From the NCBI GenBank assembly GCA_964615305.1, contig CAZTNA010000009.1, positions 1 to 64,000 of the forward strand: a stretch of DNA of 64,000 bases. The letters are read 5' to 3'. The stretch is from Bog-950 sp964615305 (lineage in GTDB: Bacteria; Bacteroidota; Bacteroidia; Chitinophagales; LD1). Below, piece after piece: positions 46,203-55,514 of this stretch. Position 1 is the stretch's first letter; each line of letters starts with the position of its first letter. The translations under genes were made by a program, and so were the position numbers. The notes under the pieces were generated by a model. It ran no database searches and had not been told where the DNA came from. It saw only the letters and a program-made list of their open reading frames with translations.

Positions 46203-46733
46203 TTACGTTAAATAGTATTTTCTGATTAACTCAGTGTGATGGCCGTTATGGTAAATTGTAAAGTAAGCAAGTTCTCTTAGCGTAAGCAAACCTAGTATGG
46301 GGTGAGAAATCTGATAATGATCTAATTGCTCATCTGTCCATTTAGATTCTAAAGCCGAAAGCAATTTTTCTGCCTGCGCATTCAGTTTATCATGAAGCGA
46401 TGCTTGCGTGTAGTTTACCTTTTTAGGTATGTAAACGCCACTTGCTTTAGCTCCATGTTCTAACTTATGAATGTAATTGTCAACTATTTTTGTATAACCA
46501 TGTGATGTACGGTTTGGTTTACCGTACAATAAAACAGGAACAAATTTAGGTAACATAAAAGGTATGGCTGTCATTCGGGTAGCGCTTACCAGGTGAGCAA
46601 TGTTTTCAGCCGCTGTCCATTTATCGTTTTTCGAAGTATTGTAGAGAGTGCTGTCAACCGCAGCAGAAGTTTCTTTCAATACCCGAAAACTATCTCGCAG
46701 TTCAACAATTATTTCCTGTTTATTTTTTTTCAT
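46203..46733 (-). CDS. DinB/YfiT-like four-helix metal-binding protein
   Basis: About 176 residues from the ATG at 46733 (MKKNKQEIIV); a longer form would overlap the next gene. Four-helix bundle of the DinB superfamily with candidate metal ligands in WTAAENIAHLV (His near residue 45) and YHNGHHTELI near the end. Members include bacillithiol-S-transferases and mycothiol maleylpyruvate isomerases; many lack known function. No thiol-synthesis genes lie nearby. Low sequence conservation, so only the fold is claimed. Confidence 0.72.
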   Translation of the reverse strand: MKKNKQEIIVELRDSFRVLKETSAAVDSTLYNTSKNDKWTAAENIAHLVSATRMTAIPFMLPKFVPVLLYGKPNRTSHGYTKIVDNYIHKLEHGAKASGVYIPKKVNYTQASLHDKLNAQAEKLLSALESKWTDEQLDHYQISHPILGLLTLRELAYFTIYHNGHHTELIRKYYLT

Positions 46734-46761
46734 AAAACATTTATCTCTGTTTAGGGTCAAA

Positions 46762-47745
46762 CTACTCCACAACAATTTTATTTCTCCATACTGTGCCAAG
46801 TTCATCCCAAAGCTGCACTATGTATATGCCTGGAGCTAAATTATCAAGGTTCAAGATACAATTGCCGCGGGTTAATGATGGTAAGTTGAGAATTTTTTCG
46901 CCATTTATACTAAGCAATTCGCCTTGCACTCTACTATGTTTTTCGTTGATGGTAACAACAAAGTAACCATGGTTAGGGTTGGGGAAAACAACAAGGTCAT
47001 TTTCAAATGTAGAAACCGAACTGATGCCAACAGGTGAATGTTGGGTAATAGCTAAAATGTAGAGGTCTAAGTCAGAGTCCCAATTGTTGGGGTCTAAGAA
47101 AGAAACCCAATTGCCATTACTCCACTGTTGTATGCTGAAATCTTTACCTCCCCCATCACCATCAGCAGTGCTTATTAAGCCAACTGTATCACCAGCAGCT
47201 AAACCCGCCACTGAAAAGCCGAGTACAAACCCGGCACCTGAGTCAATATTTATTGGCGATGGAAACGCAATAAAATTAATGCCACCGCTATAACTTGTAT
47301 CGGCATGAATGTCGGCTGCTGCCACATCAATTGAACTTAAAATTGAGCCGGGACCTTTGGCATTTGTTGCTATGGCATTAGAAAGATTGTTGCTGTCTAA
47401 CGCAAACAATCGAAACGTAATTTTCGAATTTGAATTACCTGATGTGATATTTTTTTTACCAAACCAAAACAAAGCTCCTGTAACCTGTACCGGAAAGTTG
47501 TTCATAAAAATTTGTGCGGCTTGCTTATCGCCATAGCCGTTTACACCAACCAAATAACCACCATTTTGCGATACAAAAAGATTTGGGGTAACACTGTTTG
47601 CCCCCCAAGGACGAATGGTGTCTGTTGTACTGCGCATGTCAGATAAATATTCTTCGGATTTACCAGCCCAAACGCAAGCGCTTGTTCGTTGTGCGAAATT
47701 GCTATAATAGATACATAGTAAGAGCGATGTTATGATGTGCTTCAT
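46762..47745 (-). CDS. T9SS-secreted protein of unknown function
   Basis: 327 residues: signal peptide (KHIITSLLLCIYYSNFAQ), a beta-rich body of about 220 residues and a type A sorting domain (VVFPNPNHGYFVV, LDNLAPGIYIVQLW, WRNKIVVE). The body has no match I recognise; segments such as ITFRLFALDSNNLSNAIA and GINFIAFPSPINIDSGAGFVLG look like a jelly-roll domain of extracellular proteins. It is one of two adjacent T9SS cargo genes of similar size, separated by 81 nt and a terminator. Confidence 0.75.
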   Translation of the reverse strand: MKHIITSLLLCIYYSNFAQRTSACVWAGKSEEYLSDMRSTTDTIRPWGANSVTPNLFVSQNGGYLVGVNGYGDKQAAQIFMNNFPVQVTGALFWFGKKNITSGNSNSKITFRLFALDSNNLSNAIATNAKGPGSILSSIDVAAADIHADTSYSGGINFIAFPSPINIDSGAGFVLGFSVAGLAAGDTVGLISTADGDGGGKDFSIQQWSNGNWVSFLDPNNWDSDLDLYILAITQHSPVGISSVSTFENDLVVFPNPNHGYFVVTINEKHSRVQGELLSINGEKILNLPSLTRGNCILNLDNLAPGIYIVQLWDELGTVWRNKIVVE

Positions 47746-47776
47746 TAGTTACTAAAGTTGCAGCAAGATAGAAACA

Positions 47777-47807
47777 AAAAAGGCGACCTTGAGAGATTCG
47801 CCTTTTT
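47777..47807. terminator. Terminator between the two T9SS cargo genes
   Basis: AAAAAGGCGA (47777-47786) pairs with TCGCCTTTTT (47798-47807) around an 11-nt loop. A-rich and T-rich flanks make it usable in both directions; the minus strand serves the gene ending at 47827. Confidence 0.85.
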
Positions 47808-47826
47808 ATTTTGGTTGACAACTGTT

Positions 47827-48567
47827 TTACTCTATTCTTATTTTTCTTACCGAAAAACCGTGCACCGTTTGTAGTTGAACAAAATAAATGCCTTTAGCAA
47901 AGCCGGTTAAATCAATATCTGTTCTGTTTAAATTCAGTATTTGTTTGTAAATGCTTCTACCCATAGCGTCTGAAATGGTTAGTTCTGTATTCTGGCTAAT
48001 TCCTTTGCTTGCTTCAATAGTAAAAAATCCTCTGCTGGGGTTTGGTAATACCAAAAATTCTATGTCATCGGAACCACTTTGACTGGCTATAGAGGTAGTG
48101 CCCCCGCAAACAGCACCATCTTCTATTACTTCTAAATAATAATCAGGCAGAGCGCCCGGCATGGCTTGGCGTATAAAACTAAATGGAGCAGTTCCCTGAT
48201 TCGTATAAATATATCCATCATAAACTATATTGTACGTTCCGGCTGTGTCTGATGTGTTTCCATAAATAGTAATACAGGCACGGCCATTACCAGGCATAGT
48301 GCATGTTACAGGTGTACACATTGTAGAAATTCCGGTGGGCATGCTGCTGAAACTGGTAACTTGTATTGAATCAATAGTATAACCTGCCATAGCTGGCGGT
48401 GTGTAGAACTGCAACACTGTCTGAAAGTTTTTGCCACGTTCAATACATGGTAATTCATCGGCTGCCGGAGTTATTAAGCTGTAGTTGCCGGTGTCAATTA
48501 CACAAGCCTGCGAATGAGCAGTTTGAAAACAAAAAGCGAGAAGTAAAACGAGTAAAATTTGTTTCAT
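47827..48567 (-). CDS. Small T9SS-secreted protein of unknown function
   Basis: 246 residues: signal peptide (KQILLVLLLAFCFQTAHS), a body of about 150 residues and a type A sorting domain (VLPNPSRGFFTIEASKG, GFAKGIYFVQLQTVHG, VRKIRIE). The body has several Cys (CVIDTG, CIERG, CTPVTCTMPGNGRACITIYG) that could form disulfides and a Tyr-rich beta pattern, but no family I recognise. It is followed upstream by the M3 peptidase gene, with 15 nt between. Confidence 0.75.
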   Translation of the reverse strand: MKQILLVLLLAFCFQTAHSQACVIDTGNYSLITPAADELPCIERGKNFQTVLQFYTPPAMAGYTIDSIQVTSFSSMPTGISTMCTPVTCTMPGNGRACITIYGNTSDTAGTYNIVYDGYIYTNQGTAPFSFIRQAMPGALPDYYLEVIEDGAVCGGTTSIASQSGSDDIEFLVLPNPSRGFFTIEASKGISQNTELTISDAMGRSIYKQILNLNRTDIDLTGFAKGIYFVQLQTVHGFSVRKIRIE

Positions 48568-48582
48568 GTTTGCAGATATTTT

Positions 48583-50319
48583 TTAATTCAGTTTTGCTAA
48601 TTCTTCATTTAGAAATCTAACCAGTTCGGCTACATACTTTTTACTGAAATCAAATTTTGCTCCGGCTGTTTCGTAAAATGCAGGTATAGGTTTGGTATAG
48701 CCAAGTTTTAATGCGCTTTTATAATCATTTATGGCTTTGGGGCGATTTAGTTTGAAATTACGCCATAATGCAATTGCCCCCAATTGAGCGAAGGCATATT
48801 CAATGTAGTAGAATGGCACCACAAAAAAATGCAATATGCTGTGGTACGATGTAGCAAATGCATCCTCATAGCCATCCCATTTGATGTTTGCCGGAGAGTA
48901 CTGTTCATGTAGCTCGGACCATTTTTGTCTGCGGTCAGCTATTGTATGGTGTGGGTTTTCGTAAAGCCAAAATTGGAAACTATCACCCATACAGGTTTTG
49001 GTCAATACACTGAGTATGTATTGCAGATGGTTGACTTTAGCTCTTCGCACATCATCTGCATCTTGATAAAACACATCCCAGTGTTCCATACTCATGAGTT
49101 CCATACCCATAGAGGCTACCTCGGCTATTTCAGAAGTAGTGTCTTTAAACATATTTAACTCCAATTCGTGCGCAAGAAATGTATGTATGGCATGACCGCC
49201 TTCATGCACCATGGTAATTAAATCATGTTCTGAATTAGCAGAGTTCATGAAAATAAAAGGCACACCAATTTCAGGCATAGTCATGTTGTAGCCACCGGGG
49301 CCTTTTCCCATTCGCGATTCCAAATCAAGATATTTCATGGCACGCATTACTTCAAGGCAGTACTTAAAGTATGGGTCGAGCAAACCAAAGCAAGCAATTG
49401 TTTTCTCTAACAATTCATTTGAGTTTTCGCAAGGGCGAAGTGGCTGCCGGTTATACGGATCGGAATCTTTATCCCAAGGCTTTAACTCTGAATAGCCAAA
49501 CGCTTTTTGTTTAGCGATTGACAACTCGTGAACTATAGGCATAATTACTTCAACCGAAGCTGAATGAAATTGCTTGCAATCGGCTGGTGTGTAATCAAAT
49601 CGGTCGAGTTCTGCAAAACGATACTCAACATAATTTTTAAATCCGGCATTAAGTGCCTGCTGATGCCGAAGCTGAATTAGTTCACTAAAGAGGTTGTCGA
49701 GTTTTTCAGCATCTTGTTTTCTGCGTTCGTCCATCAGGCGATATACCACTTCACGCTCGTTTCGGTCAGTGCTTTTTAAGTAAGCACCTGCCTGTTGCAT
49801 AGTTATTTCTACTCCGTTGTATGTTATGCTTTGTGCGCCAATAATTGTGTCGTATTCATTCTGTTTCAACTGCATTTCGCTGAGCAACGGAATGTTTTTT
49901 TCGCAGAAAAGGGAAAGTGAATTTTTGATCTTTCGAATGGTGGTAAAGAATTTTTCTTTGTTTAACTGCTCTGTAAAAGGGCATTCCACCAATTTTTTTT
50001 CCAGCTTATTGTTTTCAACGGTTAGTTTAGGTTGAATTTGTGTGTAGAGTTTTATTAACTCAGTCTTTGCTTTTTCATCGGTAGTATCAATGGTGGTACG
50101 CACGTATATCCAGCGACTGTGCTCAGAAATTGCAGCTCCTAATTCATCCCAGTCTCTTAACCAGGTATTTAATTCAGATAGAGATTGAATGTTTCTTTCA
50201 AACAAGTTGTCGCAATAAGGGGCAATGGCCTCCCATGTATCCGGCAAAAAATTTTCTGAGATGAAATCTCGTTTTTTGCGAACAGGGATTTCAATAGCTA
50301 AGGTTTGCAGGTCTTTCAT
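48583..50319 (-). CDS. M3-family oligoendopeptidase
   Basis: 578 residues, cytosolic zinc peptidase that degrades short peptides. The zinc motif HEGGHAIH near residue 373 follows the HExxH pattern, and the downstream Glu (FKDTTSEIAEVASMGMEL) is the third ligand. The first 150 residues are the N-terminal alpha lobe (NIQSLSELNTWLRDWDEL). The layout matches oligoendopeptidase F-type proteins of Bacteroidota. It follows the DUF5606 gene by 5 nt on the same strand, so cotranscription is likely. Confidence 0.93.
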   Translation of the reverse strand: MKDLQTLAIEIPVRKKRDFISENFLPDTWEAIAPYCDNLFERNIQSLSELNTWLRDWDELGAAISEHSRWIYVRTTIDTTDEKAKTELIKLYTQIQPKLTVENNKLEKKLVECPFTEQLNKEKFFTTIRKIKNSLSLFCEKNIPLLSEMQLKQNEYDTIIGAQSITYNGVEITMQQAGAYLKSTDRNEREVVYRLMDERRKQDAEKLDNLFSELIQLRHQQALNAGFKNYVEYRFAELDRFDYTPADCKQFHSASVEVIMPIVHELSIAKQKAFGYSELKPWDKDSDPYNRQPLRPCENSNELLEKTIACFGLLDPYFKYCLEVMRAMKYLDLESRMGKGPGGYNMTMPEIGVPFIFMNSANSEHDLITMVHEGGHAIHTFLAHELELNMFKDTTSEIAEVASMGMELMSMEHWDVFYQDADDVRRAKVNHLQYILSVLTKTCMGDSFQFWLYENPHHTIADRRQKWSELHEQYSPANIKWDGYEDAFATSYHSILHFFVVPFYYIEYAFAQLGAIALWRNFKLNRPKAINDYKSALKLGYTKPIPAFYETAGAKFDFSKKYVAELVRFLNEELAKLN

Positions 50320-50324
50320 AAAAC

Positions 50325-50864
50325 TTATGACGCTTTGCGTGGGGTAGTTATTTTTTTAACCGGAGCAGGCTTAGAGTGCGATTTTGAGGAAGTGTCGGCT
50401 TTTGCAACTTTAGTTTTGGTTTCTGTCTTTACTTCTTTAACAGTTTCTTCTGTGTTTGCACCTTCGGCTGTTTCAGCGGTCAATTCTTCAATCAGGTTTT
50501 TATTGTTCAAAATGCCGTACCATTTTGCCAACTTTTTCATATCGCTCACATGTACTTTCTCTTTATCATAATTTGGAATTACCGCCTCCAACCATGCCTT
50601 AGTATCGGCATCGTTTTTTAAGTCAGGCACTGGCTTCGATGCTTCGTTTTTCTTAATAGATGCAAGGACATCTTTCAGCGGTACAGAATCTTCAGTAGTG
50701 TAAATGGTAATGTTATCGAGCGAGGAGAACAAGTTGGTTCGGCCTGATACAAATTGAGTTTTGTCGTCTAGCAAAGAGGTTACTATCAACCCGTCATTTC
50801 TACGAGCCGCAACTTTAAATAAACCGGGTAGCCCCGTAATAGCTACAATTTCTGATAAATGCAT
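50325..50864 (-). CDS. DUF5606 protein with disordered basic tail
   Basis: 179 residues. Residues 1-125 are a conserved Bacteroidota domain (LSEIVAITGLPGLFKVAARRNDGLIV, FSSLDNITIYTTED, KVHVSDMKKLAKWYGIL), recognisable as DUF5606; no function is known to me. The remaining 50 residues are rich in Glu/Lys/Thr/Ser (EETVKEVKTETKTKV, HSKPAPVKKITTPRKAS) and probably unstructured. It lies 5 nt upstream of the M3 peptidase and 88 nt from the TPR membrane gene. Confidence 0.8.
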   Translation of the reverse strand: MHLSEIVAITGLPGLFKVAARRNDGLIVTSLLDDKTQFVSGRTNLFSSLDNITIYTTEDSVPLKDVLASIKKNEASKPVPDLKNDADTKAWLEAVIPNYDKEKVHVSDMKKLAKWYGILNNKNLIEELTAETAEGANTEETVKEVKTETKTKVAKADTSSKSHSKPAPVKKITTPRKAS

Positions 50865-50952
50865 ATTAATTTTTTAGAGCGGCTAAGATAGCAATACAAG
50901 ACAAAGCACCATGCAATGAAGCATTACGTTGTATTAAAAACTGTGAAAGGGC

Positions 50953-53259
50953 TTATTTCTGCTTCGCCTTCACTACATTGTATTTAGCCAGCCATTGTTC
51001 AGCCATAGCAACGTTGCCTTTATTGCGGTATGAAACTGAAATGTTCATATATGCCGCAGGGTAGTCAGGGTTAAGTGCAATCAGTTTTTCGGAAGTGGCA
51101 ATAGCCGCATCAAAGTTTCCGCTTAAGCCATATGCCACGCCTAAATCTTCGTAATACAATTCCACCTTAGGGTCAGCCTCTACTGCTTTATTCAGATATT
51201 GAATAGACATAGCAAAATTGCCCGCTACTTTTCCGAAGCCTGTGCCCACCTGATAATAATCGGCAGGCATAATGGCGCGAATCTTTTTGCCCTCGTTCAA
51301 CCAATACTCTACAGAGTCAGGCTGATTGAGTTTTGCATACACCTGTGCCAGCAAATAGCGGCTGTCCGCTACTTCGGGTTTCAGTTCAATGGCTTTCAAT
51401 AAGTTTGTTTTTGCCGTTGGCAACACATTCGATTCATTGCACACCACACCTAAGTTGAAAGAAGCATCATAGTAACCACCTACACGATAAGCAGCCGCCT
51501 TTTCGTAAATAGGAATTACCTGCTGCGGGTTATGGTAGCGTTTGTAAACTGCATTGCCCAACAGCAGCCAAGCATTGCTGTGTGTTTGGTAAATGCGTAT
51601 GGCTTCATTCAAATGCGCAATAGAAGAATCGAGCAGTAAATAACGAAGCGAAGAATCGGGCAGCAAATTTATAGCATTCAACTCACTGCTGCTGATAGAC
51701 GGATTTAAATCGGTAATAAACTCTTTAATCATACCACTGTCGCGCAGTGCCTGAATGTTGCTTTCGGCAGCTTTGGTTAAATCTCCACCCAGTGAGGTTT
51801 GAATTTTTGCGGAGTTAATACTATGGTGCGAATCTCTGCGGAAAAGAGTAAAGCTGTCTTTCCAATCGAAGTTGCGCGTAAATGTTTTGGTTGAATAAAG
51901 CGACAGCAAAACAAAAAACACAGCCGCTACTGCTTTCGGATTTTTGATGTAGTTAAAAACAAGAAAAGCCGCCAGTATGCAAAAGCCGAGTGAACTCATG
52001 TAAATAAAACGTTCGTTCATCAGCACGCCCACCGTAAACAACATGTTAGAGGCAATAGAGAACGTGATGAAGTAAAACAGTATGGCGTATGAAGCCACCG
52101 ATTTATTTTTTAGGTTCATGAGCGCATACCCTAACAAACCACCATTCACTAAAAGCGAAAGGAAAAACAACGGACTGCCAAAACCTATGTAAGGAATCTG
52201 GTTGAAGTAGTAGTCGTGCGTAAGCGGATGCGGCACCACCAGCAATTTGAAGTAATATAAAAATGTAAGGAAGGTAGTAGCGTAGCGTTCACCGGCAGTA
52301 GCCAGCAAAAACGGGTTGTTCAAAATCTCGGGCGACTCCTGCGTTAAACCCGATTGCGTGTATTGGCTGCGCAACAACAGAAACAAGGCCGCAGGAACCA
52401 GATACAAACCAACCGTAAGAGCGTAATCTTTTATCTGCGCTTTGGTGAAAAAGAAAAACGTTAATGGTATGGCGGCAAAAAATGTAATGGCGTTTTCTTT
52501 CGAAAGCAGCGCCACAAAAAATATAAGCATGCCCCACACTAAGTAAACTATGTTTTGCGTGCGCACATATTTTAGAGCAGCCAATAACGAAAGCAGCGAG
52601 AACAACATGCACATTACTTCATCGCGGCCTTTTACATTACTCACCGCCTCGGTGTGCATGGGGTGTGCGGCATAAAGCATGGTAGCGAAAAATGCCAAAC
52701 CTAAATTACCTATAGGCGTTGCTAACGAAAACTTAGCAGGAAGAATTTGCAGCAAAATGTAGTAGAGTAAAATACAGGTTAGTGCAAACAGTAAAATATT
52801 TACTGAGTGGTTCAGTGCCGGAAAAAGATATGGATCCTGATCGCCCATTATCACATTTTTTTCCGTTAGCTCGCCCCGGGTGTCGCCTTTTATTCTGCGC
52901 GATATTTCATACTCCACCGTTAAACTGACCATACTCAGCGGACGGTAACGACCACCGCTTACCAACTTTGCACCACGCTCACCAAAAAAACCTTCGAACA
53001 TGTCGTGCGTGAAATGGTCTTTGATTCCGCCAAACCCGCGCTTGGTAAATTTGTTGTCAGTCAGTACTATGGTGTCATCAATAGCATATTTATTGAAAAG
53101 CGTGTTTGAGTACAATACACAACTAAAAAGAAAAATTATTACATAAGGAATCCATTTATAGCTACGGATTTCGGACTTTGGATTTGTAACTGTGAATGTT
53201 ACTTCAGCTTCTGATTTCTGATTTCTAATTTCTGTTTTCAGATTTTTCTTCTTCGCCAT
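50953..53259 (-). CDS. TMTC-like membrane protein with C-terminal TPRs
   Basis: 768 residues. A hydrophilic N-terminal tail of about 30 residues (from heptamer repeats) precedes about 10-12 membrane segments. Motifs GRYRPLSMVSLTVEY and HTEAVSNVKGRDEVMC match the TMTC/DUF1736 group, GT-C-fold proteins known in animals as O-mannosyltransferases. The C-terminal third holds TPR units (AYRVGGYYDASFNLGVVC, YYEDLGVAYGLSGNFDAAIATSEKL). Bacterial members lack a defined substrate. The neighbouring genes give no hint of pathway. Confidence 0.78.
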   Translation of the reverse strand: MAKKKNLKTEIRNQKSEAEVTFTVTNPKSEIRSYKWIPYVIIFLFSCVLYSNTLFNKYAIDDTIVLTDNKFTKRGFGGIKDHFTHDMFEGFFGERGAKLVSGGRYRPLSMVSLTVEYEISRRIKGDTRGELTEKNVIMGDQDPYLFPALNHSVNILLFALTCILLYYILLQILPAKFSLATPIGNLGLAFFATMLYAAHPMHTEAVSNVKGRDEVMCMLFSLLSLLAALKYVRTQNIVYLVWGMLIFFVALLSKENAITFFAAIPLTFFFFTKAQIKDYALTVGLYLVPAALFLLLRSQYTQSGLTQESPEILNNPFLLATAGERYATTFLTFLYYFKLLVVPHPLTHDYYFNQIPYIGFGSPLFFLSLLVNGGLLGYALMNLKNKSVASYAILFYFITFSIASNMLFTVGVLMNERFIYMSSLGFCILAAFLVFNYIKNPKAVAAVFFVLLSLYSTKTFTRNFDWKDSFTLFRRDSHHSINSAKIQTSLGGDLTKAAESNIQALRDSGMIKEFITDLNPSISSSELNAINLLPDSSLRYLLLDSSIAHLNEAIRIYQTHSNAWLLLGNAVYKRYHNPQQVIPIYEKAAAYRVGGYYDASFNLGVVCNESNVLPTAKTNLLKAIELKPEVADSRYLLAQVYAKLNQPDSVEYWLNEGKKIRAIMPADYYQVGTGFGKVAGNFAMSIQYLNKAVEADPKVELYYEDLGVAYGLSGNFDAAIATSEKLIALNPDYPAAYMNISVSYRNKGNVAMAEQWLAKYNVVKAKQK
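53166..53246. repeat. Two heptamer arrays in the TMTC-like gene 5' end
   Basis: GGATTTC GGACTTT GGATTTG at 53166-53186, and TGATTTC TGATTTC TAATTTC TGTTTTC AGATTTT at 53212-53246. On the coding strand they read KTEIRNQKSE and TNPKSEIRS, the hydrophilic N-tail. Confidence 0.88.
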
Positions 53260-53310
53260 TCAATAAAAATTGTTTAGCCAAATAAAGCAAAGAAAATGCT
53301 GTGGTTGTAA

Positions 53311-53745
53311 TTAGTTTTTATCACCACCAAAAAATTTCTCCTCTATAATGTCGGCATTTACTGCTACTTCGTAAATGAGTTCATTCAGAAATTCAGGAGT
53401 GGTCATAGCTAATGCCGGTACGGCCTGTGCTACTATTGTTTCGCAAGGAGTGCCATCAGCAGTTTTATCAGTAGTTATAGTAATGGTGCAATAGTTGCAG
53501 TATGCTGACTCCTTAAGAATGTTGTAAAGATTTACCTGTGGTGTATAAATGCCGCAACGGCTGTTCATGTAAATACGTTCACGACCAGACGCTTCTGTAA
53601 TTTTCCAAATGTAAACCAATTGAAAACGGGTGTCTTTATCTTTAACCGGAATAGCCACATCCATACGGTAAGTGCCGGGGTTAATTTCATCGAGTTTGTA
53701 CTTATAGCGCGATGCTATTTGTTGTAGAGTTGCTTGCAGATCCAT
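53311..53745 (-). CDS. Small cytosolic protein of unknown function
   Basis: 144 residues with no signal peptide or membrane segment. An alpha/beta pattern: helix LQATLQQIASRYKYKL, strands TYRMDVAIPVKD, FQLVYIWKI, RIYMNSRCGIY, then helix LYNILKESAYCNYCTITI. The order resembles chaperone-like or YbjN-type folds, but I recognise no family. Three Cys (CGIY, CNYC) could bind metal. Its neighbours (TMTC-like and hutU) are unrelated. Confidence 0.55.
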   Translation of the reverse strand: MDLQATLQQIASRYKYKLDEINPGTYRMDVAIPVKDKDTRFQLVYIWKITEASGRERIYMNSRCGIYTPQVNLYNILKESAYCNYCTITITTDKTADGTPCETIVAQAVPALAMTTPEFLNELIYEVAVNADIIEEKFFGGDKN

Positions 53746-53799
53746 AGTAATTAGATTTTTAGTGAGGCCGAAAAATAAAAGAACAGTTTGTAAAATGAA

Positions 53800-55452
53800 C
53801 TATAAATCCAGTCCATATTTTGAGCTTGTATTTTTAGCTATTTCATAACCCGCATCTGCATGGCGTATAACACCCATGGCAGGGTCGTTGTGTAACACGC
53901 GTTTCAACCTACGTTTTGCATCATCAGTGCCATCAGCCACTATCACCATGCCGGCATGTAAAGAGTAGCCCATACCCACACCACCACCGTGATGAAACGA
54001 AACCCAGCTTGCACCACCGGCTGTGTTGATGAGTGCATTTAAAATAGGCCAGTCGGCAATTGCATCGCTTCCATCCATCATGGCTTCCGTTTCGCGGTTG
54101 GGCGAAGCTACGCTACCCGTATCGAGATGATCACGACCAATAACTACTGGTGCTTTCAGTTTTCCTGTTTTTACTAACTCGTTGAAAGCAATCCCGGCAA
54201 TTTCTCTATCACCCATGCCCAACCAGCAAATACGCGCAGGCAAGCCCTGGAAAGCAATTTTTTCTTTCGCCATAGTTAACCAGCGAATCAACCCTTTGTT
54301 TTCGGGAAAAAGTTCTTTTAGTTTTTCATCGCACACAGCAATATCGTTCGGATCGCCACTCAACGCTACAAAACGGAAAGGTCCTTTGCCTTCGCAAAAC
54401 AATGGACGAATGTATGCAGGAACAAAACCGGGGAAATCAAAGGCGTTCATTACTCCGCGTTTGTCTTTGGCTTGCCCGCGCAGGTTATTTCCGTAATCAA
54501 AAGTGATGGCTCCGCGTTTTTGCAAATCTAACATCTGGCGAACGTGTTTTGCCATAGTGTCGAGTGAAAGGTTACAATACTCTGTTGGGTTTTTTTCGCG
54601 CAACGCTTTTGCTTCTGCCACACTAAACCCTTCGGGGAAATAACCTATCAACTCATCATGTGCTGATGTTTGATCGGTGAGTGTGTCGGGAGTTATGTTT
54701 CTGTCGAGTAAACGCTGAAGAAGATCAACTACATTGCAACAAACACCAATTGAAACAGCTTCGCCTTTTTGTTTGGCTGCTACAGCCCAGTCAATGGCTT
54801 CGTCAATATTGTGCGAGTATTTATCTAAGTATCGCGTTTCAATTCTTTTCTGCATTCGCCACTCTTCCATTTCTGCAGCCAAGCAAACACCTTCGTTCAT
54901 GGTAATGGCGAGCGGTTGTGCGCCACCCATACCACCAAGCCCGGCAGTTACATTCAATGTACCTTTAAGCGAACCGTTGTAATGTTGGTTCGCCAGAGAC
55001 AAATATGTTTCGTAAGTGCCCTGCACTATTCCTTGTGTACCGATATAAATCCAACTGCCTGCAGTCATCTGCCCATACATCATTAATCCCTTTTTTTCCA
55101 ACTCGCGGAAGTGTTCCCAATTAGCCCAGTTGCCTACGAGATTTGAATTGGCTATAAGCACACGCGGTGCGTCTTTGTGCGAACGCAAAATGCCTACCGG
55201 TTTTCCGCTTTGGACAAGCAGCGTTTCGTCTTCTTCCAATTCACGAAGACATTCAACAATCTTATCGAATGCTTCCCAGTTCCGTGCTGCTTTTCCTATG
55301 CCTCCATAAACAATCAAATCTTCCGGGCGTTCGGCCACTTCGGGGTCGAGGTTGTTGTGCAACATTCTCAACACAGCTTCCTGCACCCAACCCTTGCAAC
55401 TAAGATTGGTACCACGCGGTGATTGCAGTATTCGTTTGGATTCGGTACTCAT
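53800..55452 (-). CDS. hutU: Urocanate hydratase
   Basis: Second step of histidine degradation: urocanate plus water to imidazolone propionate, with tightly bound NAD+. 550 residues from the ATG at 55452 (MSTESKRILQSPRG). NAD-site motif TAGLGGMGGAQPLA lies near residue 165, and the late GGGVGMGYSLHAGMVIVADG is a family signature. Also YIGTQGIVQGTYETYLSLA. No hutH, hutI or hutG gene is in the window, so the pathway is split over the chromosome. Confidence 0.97.
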   Translation of the reverse strand: MSTESKRILQSPRGTNLSCKGWVQEAVLRMLHNNLDPEVAERPEDLIVYGGIGKAARNWEAFDKIVECLRELEEDETLLVQSGKPVGILRSHKDAPRVLIANSNLVGNWANWEHFRELEKKGLMMYGQMTAGSWIYIGTQGIVQGTYETYLSLANQHYNGSLKGTLNVTAGLGGMGGAQPLAITMNEGVCLAAEMEEWRMQKRIETRYLDKYSHNIDEAIDWAVAAKQKGEAVSIGVCCNVVDLLQRLLDRNITPDTLTDQTSAHDELIGYFPEGFSVAEAKALREKNPTEYCNLSLDTMAKHVRQMLDLQKRGAITFDYGNNLRGQAKDKRGVMNAFDFPGFVPAYIRPLFCEGKGPFRFVALSGDPNDIAVCDEKLKELFPENKGLIRWLTMAKEKIAFQGLPARICWLGMGDREIAGIAFNELVKTGKLKAPVVIGRDHLDTGSVASPNRETEAMMDGSDAIADWPILNALINTAGGASWVSFHHGGGVGMGYSLHAGMVIVADGTDDAKRRLKRVLHNDPAMGVIRHADAGYEIAKNTSSKYGLDL

Positions 55453-55514
55453 AATTGTCTTTTTGATGTGTAGTTTTTGAACTATTGTACGAAGCAAAAA
55501 AAGTTTGACAAATA

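Noticed and set aside
53800..55452. Histidine-utilisation operon around hutU
   Set aside because: No hutH, hutI, hutG or regulator gene is in the window; hutU stands alone.
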